DNA of 64,000 nucleotides from NCBI RefSeq assembly GCF_020809045.1, contig NZ_CP078079.1:2728001-2792000 (forward strand). The letters are read 5' to 3'. A model generated the notes under the pieces. The model did no database searches. It saw only the letters and a list, made by a program, of their open reading frames with translations, and was not told where the DNA came from. The stretch's first letter is position 1. Each line of letters starts with the position of its first letter. The position numbers were made by a program, and so were the translations under genes. Positions 1 to 7,373 of the stretch are shown here, one piece after another. The DNA is from Pseudarthrobacter sp. L1SW. Its GTDB lineage: Bacteria > Actinomycetota > Actinomycetes > Actinomycetales > Micrococcaceae.

Positions 1-1
1 C

Positions 2-334
2 GAAACCGGAAAGAAGAACACCCGCGGCGGCCGCGACGCCGGCAGCTCCCGAGACCGCTCCCGCGACCGTGACGGCCGCGAGCGTGACAGCCGGGAACGC
101 GGCGGCAGGCGCGAAGGCGGCCGCAGCGGTGACTCTGCCGCCCGCTCAGGTGAGCGCCGCCGTCGTACGTCCGAGCCCGCTGCAGCCTCCGCTCCTGCCG
201 GTGATGCCAACACCTCTGCAAGCGACGCAGAGCAGCCCTCCCGTACCCGCCGCCCCCGCACCCGCACCCGCCGCCGCAACGGCGAGGTAGTGGGCAGCGA
301 CAACGCGGGGCAGCCCGGCAGCGCTGAGGCCTAA
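2..334 (+). CDS. C-terminal tail of a probable DEAD-box RNA helicase (5' end outside window)
   Basis: Open frame entering from the left edge and ending at TAA 332-334, about 110 codons. The first half is low-complexity, rich in Arg, Gly, Asp and Ser (repeated RDR, SRD and GGR units). A basic RTRRPRTRTRRR stretch precedes the final NGEVVGSDNAG residues. Such RG/RD-rich basic tails are typical of actinobacterial DEAD-box (DeaD/RhlE-like) helicases, where they add non-specific RNA binding. No catalytic motif lies inside the window, so the helicase assignment is inference from composition; a ribosome-associated or nucleic-acid-binding protein is the alternative. The methyltransferase gene starts 8 bases after the stop on the same strand. 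Confidence 0.5.
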   Translation, partial: ETGKKNTRGGRDAGSSRDRSRDRDGRERDSRERGGRREGGRSGDSAARSGERRRRTSEPAAASAPAGDANTSASDAEQPSRTRRPRTRTRRRNGEVVGSDNAGQPGSAEA

Positions 335-342
335 ACCCCTTT

Positions 343-1215
343 ATGACTGACACTGTCTGGGCGCCGGACGGCAGCAGCCTGGTGGTCCACGCGGACAACG
401 CGGATTTCCTCCCCTCGCTGCCGGACGGCGCCTTCACACTGATCTACGTGGATCCACCGTTCAACACGGGCCGGGCCCAAAGCCGCCAGCAGACCACCAT
501 GGTGGCCAACGCGGACGGCGCCGGTGACCGCGTCGGCTTCAAGGGACGCTCCTACGACACCATCAAGGGGGCCCTCCACCGCTACGACGACGCGTTCAGC
601 GATTACTGGTCCTTCCTGGAACCCCGGCTCGTCGAAGCGTGGCGCCTGCTGGCGGAGGACGGCACCCTGTACCTGCACCTGGACTACCGGGAAGTGCACT
701 ACGCGAAGGTGATGCTGGACGCGATCTTCGGCCGGGAGTGCTTCCTCAACGAGATCATTTGGGCCTACGACTACGGCGCCCGTGCGAAGAACCGCTGGCC
801 CACCAAGCACGACAACATCCTGGTGTACGTGAAGAACCCGGCCAAGTACCACTTCGACAGCGCCGAGGTGGACCGTGAGCCGTATATGGCACCGGGCCTT
901 GTGACGCCAGCCAAGCGCGAACTGGGGAAGCTACCCACAGACGTCTGGTGGCACACCATCGTCTCGCCCACCGGCAAGGAGAAAACCGGTTACCCGACGC
1001 AGAAGCCTGAAGGCCTGGTCCGCCGGGTGGTCGCGGCCTCAAGCCGGCCCGGCGACTGGTGCCTGGACTTCTTCGCCGGCTCCGGAACGCTCGGGGCGGT
1101 GGCGGCCAAGATGGACCGGAAGTTCGTGTGCGTGGACCAGAACCAGCCAGCCATCGACATCATGGCCAGGCGCCTGGGTGCCCACGCGGAGGTCACCGCG
1201 TTCCCGCCCAACTAG
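343..1215 (+). CDS. Orphan site-specific DNA methyltransferase (beta class, N6-adenine or N4-cytosine)
   Basis: 290-residue SAM-dependent DNA methyltransferase. The catalytic motif DPPFNTG is at residues 37-43 and the SAM-binding FFAGSGT motif at about 243-249, preceded by TQKPEGLVRRVV. Motif IV before motif I defines the beta class. DPPF is compatible with amino-methylation of adenine or cytosine. No restriction endonuclease or specificity gene is adjacent, so it looks like a solitary methyltransferase acting in epigenetic marking rather than restriction. No Shine-Dalgarno precedes the ATG, which lies 8 bases after the helicase-like gene. The last codons and the stop lie inside a palindromic repeat whose CTAG core supplies the TAG. 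Target sequence cannot be read from the protein. Confidence 0.86.
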   Translation: MTDTVWAPDGSSLVVHADNADFLPSLPDGAFTLIYVDPPFNTGRAQSRQQTTMVANADGAGDRVGFKGRSYDTIKGALHRYDDAFSDYWSFLEPRLVEAWRLLAEDGTLYLHLDYREVHYAKVMLDAIFGRECFLNEIIWAYDYGARAKNRWPTKHDNILVYVKNPAKYHFDSAEVDREPYMAPGLVTPAKRELGKLPTDVWWHTIVSPTGKEKTGYPTQKPEGLVRRVVAASSRPGDWCLDFFAGSGTLGAVAAKMDRKFVCVDQNQPAIDIMARRLGAHAEVTAFPPN

Positions 1216-1265
1216 GTAGCGCTAAGTGTCGTTTTGAGCCCGCAAAACGACACTTGGCGCGACTT
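1209..1265. repeat. REP-like palindromic repeat, copy A (degraded outer arm)
   Basis: A perfect 12-bp stem AAGTGTCGTTTT / AAAACGACACTT (1224-1235 and 1244-1255) has an 8-base loop. It is flanked on the left by CCCAACTAGGTAGCGCT; the matching right outer arm is eroded. Nearly the same element, with intact outer arms, occurs at 53248-53315. Copy A overlaps the end of the methyltransferase gene and may also act as its terminator. Confidence 0.8.
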
Positions 1266-1285
1266 ACTTCCTCACTTGGGTTGCT

Positions 1286-1654
1286 TTACGGGCACCCCTC
1301 CATCAACTGGATCCCGTGGTCCGTCTGCCGGCTCACGAGCACTGACCCTTGGGCATCGCAGATGGCATTGACCAGCAGGGCATGCCCGTCGCCGTTCTGG
1401 TAGTTGCCCTTCTCGCCGGGCAGGCCGAAGTCCTGGACCGTTCCTGGCGGGACGAAGGCCCACACTTCGGGAGCACCCGGGAAGACACTGGGAAGCCAAC
1501 CCCAGTTCCCGTTCAGGATGGGCCCGTCAGTACAGGTTGAGCCGCAGGCGGCGGGCGGCCTGCTGACGTTGATACAGTCAAGCGCGTTGGCTGCTGTGGG
1601 AACAAACAAGAAGGCTGTAGCAAGGCCGGCCGCAGCAAGGGACTTTTTCAGCAT
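1286..1654 (-). CDS. Small secreted protein of unknown function
   Basis: 122 residues from the ATG at 1654, chosen because GGAGAG lies about 6 bases upstream; longer in-frame starts lack a site. Residues 1-25 (MLKKSLAAAGLATAFLFVP, then TAANA) form a clear Sec signal peptide with likely cleavage after ANA. The mature part has five Cys (LDC, AAC, STC, AIC, EGC), a Gly/Trp/Pro-rich middle (GNWGWLPSVFPG) and ends in EGCP. I recognise no family. The Cys pattern suggests a disulfide-stabilised exported protein. It converges on the methyltransferase gene, with the palindromic repeat between them. Confidence 0.7.
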   Translation of the reverse strand: MLKKSLAAAGLATAFLFVPTAANALDCINVSRPPAACGSTCTDGPILNGNWGWLPSVFPGAPEVWAFVPPGTVQDFGLPGEKGNYQNGDGHALLVNAICDAQGSVLVSRQTDHGIQLMEGCP

Positions 1655-1770
1655 CGATCTCTCCGTCATCAGTTGGCAGTGACTCAACGAGACCTGGACC
1701 GGCTGGCGCCGCTCCCCCAGTACGCGCAAGGTTACTCCGCCCTGCCCGCTAGTCAATGCGCGGCAGCAAG

Positions 1771-2625
1771 CTAGTCCCGCCCGCGCACCACACTGCTCCC
1801 TGTCCCCAGGTCCTCGATCCTCGCCAGGACGTCCGGCGACGTGAGGTTTTCCCCCAGCAGGTTGGGCTTGCCCGTGCCGTGGTAGTCCGACGAGCCGGTG
1901 ATCAGCAGGTCATGCTTGGCCGCAAGCCGCCGCAGGAACCCCCGTCCCTCCTCCGGGTTGTCCCGGTGGTCGACCTCCAGGCCCGCCAGGCCGGCGTCGA
2001 TCATCTCCTGGTAGACGCGCTCCCCCACGATGCGTCCGCGGGAGGACGCCACGGGGTGGGCGAAGACCGGGACGCCGCCGGCAGCGCGGACAAGTTCGAC
2101 GGCGATGGCCGGCGCGGGTGCGTAGTGCTGGATGAAGTAGCGCGACCGCGAGGTGAGGATGGAGGCAAAAGCCTCCGACCGGTCCTCCACGACGCCGGCG
2201 GCCACGAGCGCGTCTGCGATGTGCGGCCGGCCGAGGGTAGCGCCGGGGGCCACATGGTGGATGACGTCATCCCAGGTGAGGGGGTAGTCCTCCGCCAGCA
2301 GGGTGACCATCCGCTCGGCACGCGTCTGCCGGGCATCCTTGGCCTTGGTGATTTCCTCAAGGAGTCCCGGATGCGTCGGATCGTGCAGGTAGCTCAGGAG
2401 GTGCACGCTGATGCCCTCCTCCGTCCGGCAGGAAACCTCCATCCCCGGTACCAGCGCAACACCGTATTCAACAGCCGCCTGGGAGGCTTCGTCCCAGCCG
2501 GCCGTGGAGTCATGGTCGGTCAGCGCTATCACGTCCAGGCCGGCGCGGGCAGCGGAGGCCATGACGTCTGCCGGTTTCTCGGTGCCGTCGGAAACATTGG
2601 AGTGGGCATGCAGGTCGATCCTCAC
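1771..2625 (-). CDS. PHP-domain phosphoesterase (TrpH/YciV-like)
   Basis: 284 residues from GTG 2625, giving the family's usual opening VRIDLHAHSNVSDG. Metal-binding PHP motifs are visible: HAHSNVSD at the N-terminus, LTDHDST at about 40, PGMEVSC at about 65, VFAHP at about 195 and SSDYHG near the end. TrpH-type relatives are divalent-metal 3'-5' nucleases or nucleoside 3',5'-bisphosphate phosphatases; the exact substrate here is not readable. It is transcribed divergently from the aminopeptidase P gene. The start is supported by a TACTCT hexamer six bases upstream, implying a leaderless message. Confidence 0.85.
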   Translation of the reverse strand: MRIDLHAHSNVSDGTEKPADVMASAARAGLDVIALTDHDSTAGWDEASQAAVEYGVALVPGMEVSCRTEEGISVHLLSYLHDPTHPGLLEEITKAKDARQTRAERMVTLLAEDYPLTWDDVIHHVAPGATLGRPHIADALVAAGVVEDRSEAFASILTSRSRYFIQHYAPAPAIAVELVRAAGGVPVFAHPVASSRGRIVGERVYQEMIDAGLAGLEVDHRDNPEEGRGFLRRLAAKHDLLITGSSDYHGTGKPNLLGENLTSPDVLARIEDLGTGSSVVRGRD

Positions 2626-2631
2626 CTGTCC

Positions 2632-2637
2632 AGAGTA
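2632..2637 (-). promoter_or_regulatory. -10 element (TACTCT) of a leaderless promoter for the PHP gene
   Basis: TACTCT ends exactly 6 bases before GTG 2625 with no ribosome binding site between. This spacing puts the transcript 5' end at the start codon. No clear -35 was seen. Confidence 0.45.
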
Positions 2638-2764
2638 GTTGACCCTGAGTTCACCCCGCGTATGCCCTGCCGCAACCCGCGCGACGGTACCCGCCCCGGC
2701 AGAACCGGCCCAGCCTGTGATCCGCCTGTTCGCGCAGCCGCTGAGCTGGTGAGACGATGGTGCC

Positions 2765-4351
2765 GTGAACGATGCCGAAAACACCCCGAACTCTGCTTCC
2801 CAGCCCCTGGACGAGCGCGTCAACAACCGCTCCCAGCGGCCCAGTTCCGACGCCTTCAAGGCCTTCATGGCCAGCAACTGGGCGCCCTCCCGCCAGGAAC
2901 TCCCGGCGCGCGATGCCGTGGCCAGCTACGCCGCGACCCGGCGCAAGGCCATCTCCGGCCAGTTCAAAGGTGAACGCCTGGTTATCCCCGCAGGCCCCCT
3001 GAAGGTCCGCTCCAACGACTGCGACTACCGTTTCCGTCCCCACTCCGGTTTTGCGCACCTCACCGGGCTGGGCCTGGACCATGAGCCTGACGCGGTGCTG
3101 ATCCTGGAGCCGGTGGAGGAAGGAAAGGGCGACGACGGCGGGCACCATCGTGCCACGCTGTACTTCCGGCCCTTGGCCGGGAGGGACACCGAGCAGTTCT
3201 ACGCGGACTCCCGGGCGGGTGAATTCTGGATCGGCGCCCGCCCCACGCTCGCCGAGTTCGAGGCACGGCTTGGCCTTGCGACGGCACACATCGACCAGCT
3301 GGAAACAGCCGTCACCAAGGATGTGGGCGCCCCGGAGATCGGTGGCGTTTCCATCCGCCTGGTCCGGAAAGTGGACGAGAACATCGACGCACTGGTGGAC
3401 ACCGCGCGCTACAACACGGCAAAGGACCCGGAGAACCTGGATCTCGAAGTCCTCGATGCCCTCGACGAAAAGCTGAGTGAAGCCCTCTCCGAACTGCGCC
3501 TGCTCAAGGACAGCTGGGAAATTGAACAGATGAAGCTCGCCGTGGCCGCCACCGTTGAAGGTTTCGAGGAAGTGGTCAAGGTCCTGCCCCGCGCCCTCAC
3601 GCATGCCCGCGGCGAGCGGGTGGTGGAAGGCGCGTTCTTCGCCCGCGCGCGTGAAGTGGGGAACGAGCTGGGGTATGACACCATCGCCGCCTCCGGCAAC
3701 AACGCAACCGTGCTGCACTGGACCCGCAACACCGGGAAGATCCACGCCGGCGAACTCCTCCTGCTTGACGCGGGAGTCGAAGCAGATTCCCTGTACACGG
3801 CAGACATCACCCGCACCCTTCCCGCCAGTGGGGTGTTCAGCGACATCCAGCGCAAGGTGTACGAGGCAGTGCTGGATGCTGCCGACGCCGGCTTTGCCGC
3901 CGCGCAGCCCGGCGCCAAGTTCCGGGACATCCACACAGCGGCAACCACGGTACTGGCCGAGCGGCTCGCCGAGTGGGGCCTCCTCCCGGTCACGGTGAAG
4001 GAAGCCATCAGCCCTGAGGGCCAGCAGCACCGCCGGTGGATGCCGCACGGCACCAGCCACCACCTGGGGCTGGACGTCCATGACTGCGCGCAGGCCAAGC
4101 GTGAACTCTACCTGGACGGCATCCTCACAGAAGGCATGGTGTTCACCATCGAACCCGGCCTGTACTTCAAGGAAGAGGACCTGGCCATTCCGGAGGAATA
4201 CCGCGGGATCGGCGTCCGGATCGAGGACGACATCCTGATGACGGCAAACGGGCCGGTCAACCTGAGTGCCGCCCTGCCGCGCAAGGCCGGGGACGTGGAG
4301 GACTGGATGTCCGGCATCTATCGTGAAGCCGAGGCACCCACAGAGTCCTAG
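2765..4351 (+). CDS. pepP: Aminopeptidase P family protein (Xaa-Pro aminopeptidase)
   Basis: 528-residue M24-family metallopeptidase that removes N-terminal residues preceding proline, presumably cytosolic (no signal peptide). The N-terminal creatinase-like domain covers about 35-200 and the pita-bread catalytic domain about 240-500. Dinuclear metal ligands are visible: LLDAGVEADS and TADITRTLP (two Asp), GTSHHLGLDVHD (His), FTIEPGLYF (Glu) and GVRIEDD (Glu). The GTG start follows GACGAT by 6 bases, a one-off match to the leaderless promoter layout seen elsewhere in the window. The gene ends at a strong terminator. Divergent from the PHP gene. Confidence 0.92.
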   Translation: MNDAENTPNSASQPLDERVNNRSQRPSSDAFKAFMASNWAPSRQELPARDAVASYAATRRKAISGQFKGERLVIPAGPLKVRSNDCDYRFRPHSGFAHLTGLGLDHEPDAVLILEPVEEGKGDDGGHHRATLYFRPLAGRDTEQFYADSRAGEFWIGARPTLAEFEARLGLATAHIDQLETAVTKDVGAPEIGGVSIRLVRKVDENIDALVDTARYNTAKDPENLDLEVLDALDEKLSEALSELRLLKDSWEIEQMKLAVAATVEGFEEVVKVLPRALTHARGERVVEGAFFARAREVGNELGYDTIAASGNNATVLHWTRNTGKIHAGELLLLDAGVEADSLYTADITRTLPASGVFSDIQRKVYEAVLDAADAGFAAAQPGAKFRDIHTAATTVLAERLAEWGLLPVTVKEAISPEGQQHRRWMPHGTSHHLGLDVHDCAQAKRELYLDGILTEGMVFTIEPGLYFKEEDLAIPEEYRGIGVRIEDDILMTANGPVNLSAALPRKAGDVEDWMSGIYREAEAPTES

Positions 4352-4361
4352 CCAGACACAA

Positions 4362-4405
4362 AAAAGCGGGGCTGCCGGAAGGATACTTCCGGCAGCCCCG
4401 CTTTT
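4362..4405. terminator. Strong bidirectional terminator
   Basis: A perfect 20-bp inverted repeat (AAAAGCGGGGCTGCCGGAAG and its complement) with a GATA loop ends in TTTT on both strands. It separates convergent pepP and the stress-protein gene and can serve both. Confidence 0.92.
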
Positions 4406-4430
4406 GCCTTTGCCGCCAAGGCTGGCGGCC

Positions 4431-5330
4431 CTATTGCCGCGTCTCGCCCGGGTGTTGCTCTTTGTCTGCGCGTGGCTGCCCGTCTTCGGGCTGCCCGTGC
4501 TGGTCATTTTGGGGCTGCCCGGCGCGGGCAGCAGGTCCCTGCGGCAGGCGGACACCATATTGCGGCCGGCCGTCCGGCAGGTCAGGGTACCGGACTGCCC
4601 GCGCCGGAGCTGGCTGCTCCTGGGCAGCGGCGTCCTGCCGTGGTCCGGCAGCGGCGCCGTCACCGGGGTTCTCCTGGGCAGAGGACCCCGCGGACGACTG
4701 GCCGTAGGGGTCATTCCATCCCGAGGGGCGGGCGGGAGCCTGGCCCGGCTGCTGGTGGGGCTGGTACGGCTGGCTGTTGTAGTCGTGCTGGGTGTACGGT
4801 CCCCCGCCGGCGGCCGCATCGGAGCGGGTCATGGGCAGCTGCTGAAGGAGCCGGCGCGCCTCATGCGCCGCTTCCGGAGCCACCACCACGTCATAGCTGG
4901 TGGCCACCACCTGGCTGGTGGAGGTGAAGTCCCGCTTGCCCCGCTGCATCGCGTAGGTGACGATGCCAAAGAGCATGAAGAACGCCGCGCCCATCAGCAC
5001 CGACGTGAGAATCGAAAAGTACCCCGGAGACGGCGCGAAGAAGGAGAGCATGACGCCCACGAACAGGCCGAACCACATGCCGCTCAGCGCTCCGGACAGG
5101 GCAACCCGGGGATAGCTCAGGCGTCCCGTTACGCGCTCCACCATCTTCAGCTCGTTGCCCACAATGGACACCATGTGCACCGGGAACTGCTGGTCCGCGA
5201 GGTAATCCACGGCCTTCTGGGCATCCAGGTAGGAGGAGTAGGAACCCACGGTGTCACCGGTGGGCACGGCCCGGGACTCGTCCATTCCGCCGGGCCCGCC
5301 GGCCTTGGGAGCACCAAATATGTTTGCCAT
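4431..5330 (-). CDS. General-stress-protein 17M (YflT-like) domain membrane protein with disordered tail
   Basis: 299 residues from ATG 5330 (MANIFGAPKAGG), preceded by GGGGGT. The first ~70 residues after a short linker (TVGSYSSYLDAQKAVDYL, then PVHMVSIVGNELKMVE) match the YflT/GSP17M fold. Two membrane helices follow at about 85-135 (MWFGLFVGVMLSFF and GAAFFMLFGIVTYAM). The C-terminal ~120 residues are Gln/Pro/Gly/Ala-rich and probably disordered. The family is linked to general stress in Gram-positives, but the biochemical role is unknown. Divergent from the MgtE/CBS gene and convergent with pepP. Confidence 0.8.
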   Translation of the reverse strand: MANIFGAPKAGGPGGMDESRAVPTGDTVGSYSSYLDAQKAVDYLADQQFPVHMVSIVGNELKMVERVTGRLSYPRVALSGALSGMWFGLFVGVMLSFFAPSPGYFSILTSVLMGAAFFMLFGIVTYAMQRGKRDFTSTSQVVATSYDVVVAPEAAHEARRLLQQLPMTRSDAAAGGGPYTQHDYNSQPYQPHQQPGQAPARPSGWNDPYGQSSAGSSAQENPGDGAAAGPRQDAAAQEQPAPARAVRYPDLPDGRPQYGVRLPQGPAARAGQPQNDQHGQPEDGQPRADKEQHPGETRQ

Positions 5331-5395
5331 ACCCCCATTCTTGCCCATGAGCATGTGTGCTGCCTGTAAATTCAGCTAAAAGAGAGCAGACTCGG

Positions 5396-5401
5396 TAGCC
5401 T
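5396..5401 (+). promoter_or_regulatory. -10 element (TAGCCT) of a leaderless promoter for the MgtE/CBS gene
   Basis: TAGCCT ends 6 bases before the second of two tandem GTG codons (5405, 5408) and only 3 before the first. The spacing seen elsewhere in the window favours 5408 as start. Confidence 0.45.
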
Positions 5402-5407
5402 GTAGTG

Positions 5408-6691
5408 GTGAGCACAACTCCTACCCGCGTCTTCGTGGCGCGCCTTTTGGGCCTCGACGTCTTCGATCCGCTGGGCGACCGGCTGGGCCGGTTGCGCGAT
5501 GTTGTTGTGCTGTCCCGTGGAACCCAAGGGGCCCCGCACGTGGTGGGCATCGTCGTCGAAGTTCCCGGCAAAAAGCGCGTGTTCGTGCCCATGACCCGGA
5601 TCACCTCCATCGACCAAACGCAGATCATCTGCACCGGCCTGGTCAACCTCCGCCGCTTTGAACAGCGCGGCGCCGAGACCCTGGTGGTGGCCGAAATGTT
5701 CGACCGCCGCGTCACGCTCCGGGACGGCAGCGGTGACGCCACCATCGAAGACATTGCCATGGACCAGCACCGCTCCCGCGACTGGTTCGTCAGCAAGCTC
5801 TTTGTGCGCCGGGGCCATTCGCTTTCGCCGCTCAGCCGGCTGCGGCGCAACGAAACCCTGATCATCGACTGGGCCGACGCCCTGCAGGGACCCCGCACTG
5901 AACCGCAGGCCGCCACCCAGTTCGTGGCCAACCACGAGGACCTCAAACCTGCGGACTTCGCCGAAGCACTGCAGGAAATGAGCGACAAACGCCGCTTCGA
6001 AGTGGCCAGTGAACTGCAGGATGAGCGCCTGGCTGACGTCCTGCAGGAGCTTCCCGAGGACGACCAGGTGGAGATCCTGTCCGCCCTGGATGTCCAGCGC
6101 GCCGCCGACGTGCTGGAGGAAATGGACCCCGATGACGCCGCCGACCTCCTCGGCGAACTTCCCTCCGCCCAGGCGGAAGAGCTGCTCCAGCTGATGGAGC
6201 CGGAGGGGGCAGAAGACGTCCGGCGCCTGCTGGAGTACGACGAGGACACCGCCGGCGGCCTCATGACCCCGGTGCCGGTGATCCTGCCGCCCGAAGCCAC
6301 CGTGGCCGAGGCCCTGGCGCACGTCCGGCGCGAGGAACTCTCCCCCGCGCTTGCCTCCTCCATTTTCATTGCCAGGCCTCCCTTGGAGACGCCGACCGGC
6401 CGCTTCCTGGGCGTGGTCCACATCCAGCAGCTGCTCAGGTTCCCGCCGTTCGAACCGCTCGGCAACCTGGTGGACAAGAACCTGGAGCCGTTGTCGGACC
6501 AGGCGCACATCAGCGAAGTGGCGCGGACCCTGGCCACCTACAACCTGAATTCCCTCCCCGTGGTCAATGACGCAGGCCGGCTTGTGGGGGCGGTGACTGT
6601 TGATGACGTTTTGGATCATCTGTTGCCGGATGACTGGCGCGCCCATGACGGCGAAGCCCCGATAAGAAGGCTTGGTGGCCGTATTGGCTGA
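5408..6691 (+). CDS. PRC-barrel / MgtE-N / CBS-domain protein without the MgtE channel
   Basis: 427 residues. Order: PRC-barrel-like N-terminus (FDPLGDRLGRLRDVVVLSR), an MgtE intracellular N domain at about 175-275 (repeated QELPEDDQVEIL, EEMDPDDAADLLGELP units), then a CBS pair at about 285-415 (TAGGLMTPVPVILPPEATV; NSLPVVNDAGRLVGAVTVDDV). True MgtE magnesium channels continue into five membrane helices; here the protein ends after the CBS pair, so it has only the Mg2+/nucleotide-sensing half. It overlaps the DUF1003 membrane protein gene by 17 bases, suggesting that protein as its membrane partner. Function as a cytosolic Mg2+/ATP sensor is inference. Confidence 0.85.
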   Translation: MSTTPTRVFVARLLGLDVFDPLGDRLGRLRDVVVLSRGTQGAPHVVGIVVEVPGKKRVFVPMTRITSIDQTQIICTGLVNLRRFEQRGAETLVVAEMFDRRVTLRDGSGDATIEDIAMDQHRSRDWFVSKLFVRRGHSLSPLSRLRRNETLIIDWADALQGPRTEPQAATQFVANHEDLKPADFAEALQEMSDKRRFEVASELQDERLADVLQELPEDDQVEILSALDVQRAADVLEEMDPDDAADLLGELPSAQAEELLQLMEPEGAEDVRRLLEYDEDTAGGLMTPVPVILPPEATVAEALAHVRREELSPALASSIFIARPPLETPTGRFLGVVHIQQLLRFPPFEPLGNLVDKNLEPLSDQAHISEVARTLATYNLNSLPVVNDAGRLVGAVTVDDVLDHLLPDDWRAHDGEAPIRRLGGRIG

Positions 6692-7373
6692 CAGCAGCGC
6701 CCCAAAGAACCCCACCCAGCGGATGCCGGCCAAGGCCGCGGCGAAGGGCAGCCTGGACACGCCGCTCAGCGGCCGCCAGCGGATGCTGCCCAAGCTGTCG
6801 CCCGATCCCGATGCCTTCGGCCACGCCACGGAAGGCTTCGCCCGCTTCATGGGCACGCCGCAGTTCCTGGTGTACATGACCGTCTTCGTGGTGATCTGGC
6901 TTGCCTGGAACACGTGGGCTCCCTTGGCCTGGCAGTTCGATTCCCGCGACCTCGGCTTCACACTTCTCACCCTGATGCTGTCCCTGCAGGCCTCCTACGC
7001 CGCGCCGCTGCTGCTGCTGGCCCAGAACCGCCAGGACGACCGCGACCGCGTCTCGCTCCAGCAGGACCGCCAGCGCGCCGAACGAAACCTGTCGGACACC
7101 GAGTACCTGACCCGGGAGCTCGCATCCCTGCGGATTGCGCTCCGCGAAGTTGCCACGCGCGACTACGTGCGCGCCGAGCTGCGCTCCCTCCTCGAAGACA
7201 TGCTGGAAGCCCAGGAAGAGCTTCGGACCCATGACCCGGCCGGGCAGGGGCAGCACGAGTCCCCGCGTGACAAGGTGAGGGAAAAGCTGAAGGAACAGCG
7301 CGACCGGCAGCGGAATCCCCGCACCCAACAGATTCCCCGGGTTAAGCCCGGCCACTCCACCCAGGACCGTTAA
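6675..7373 (+). CDS. DUF1003 membrane protein
   Basis: 232 residues from GTG 6675, chosen for the AAGAAGG site 4 bases upstream. Two membrane segments lie at about 65-85 (LVYMTVFVVIWLAWNTW) and 95-115 (LGFTLLTLMLSLQASYAAPLL), joined by the DUF1003 signature. A long charged, probably coiled-coil C-terminus follows (QNRQDDRDRVSLQQD, then EYLTRELASLR). The family is bacterial and uncharacterised. Its start overlaps the MgtE/CBS gene and its stop overlaps the mrp start (TAATG), so the three genes appear translationally coupled. Confidence 0.88.
   Translation: MAVLADSSAPKNPTQRMPAKAAAKGSLDTPLSGRQRMLPKLSPDPDAFGHATEGFARFMGTPQFLVYMTVFVVIWLAWNTWAPLAWQFDSRDLGFTLLTLMLSLQASYAAPLLLLAQNRQDDRDRVSLQQDRQRAERNLSDTEYLTRELASLRIALREVATRDYVRAELRSLLEDMLEAQEELRTHDPAGQGQHESPRDKVREKLKEQRDRQRNPRTQQIPRVKPGHSTQDR

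Noticed and set aside
2651..4819. A 722-codon open frame on the minus strand across pepP
   Set aside because: It is antisense to a gene with clear aminopeptidase P motifs, has low-complexity content and no family-like sequence; long antisense frames are expected at this G+C.
5408..6691. A functional MgtE magnesium transporter
   Set aside because: The membrane pore domain is absent; only the regulatory half is encoded.
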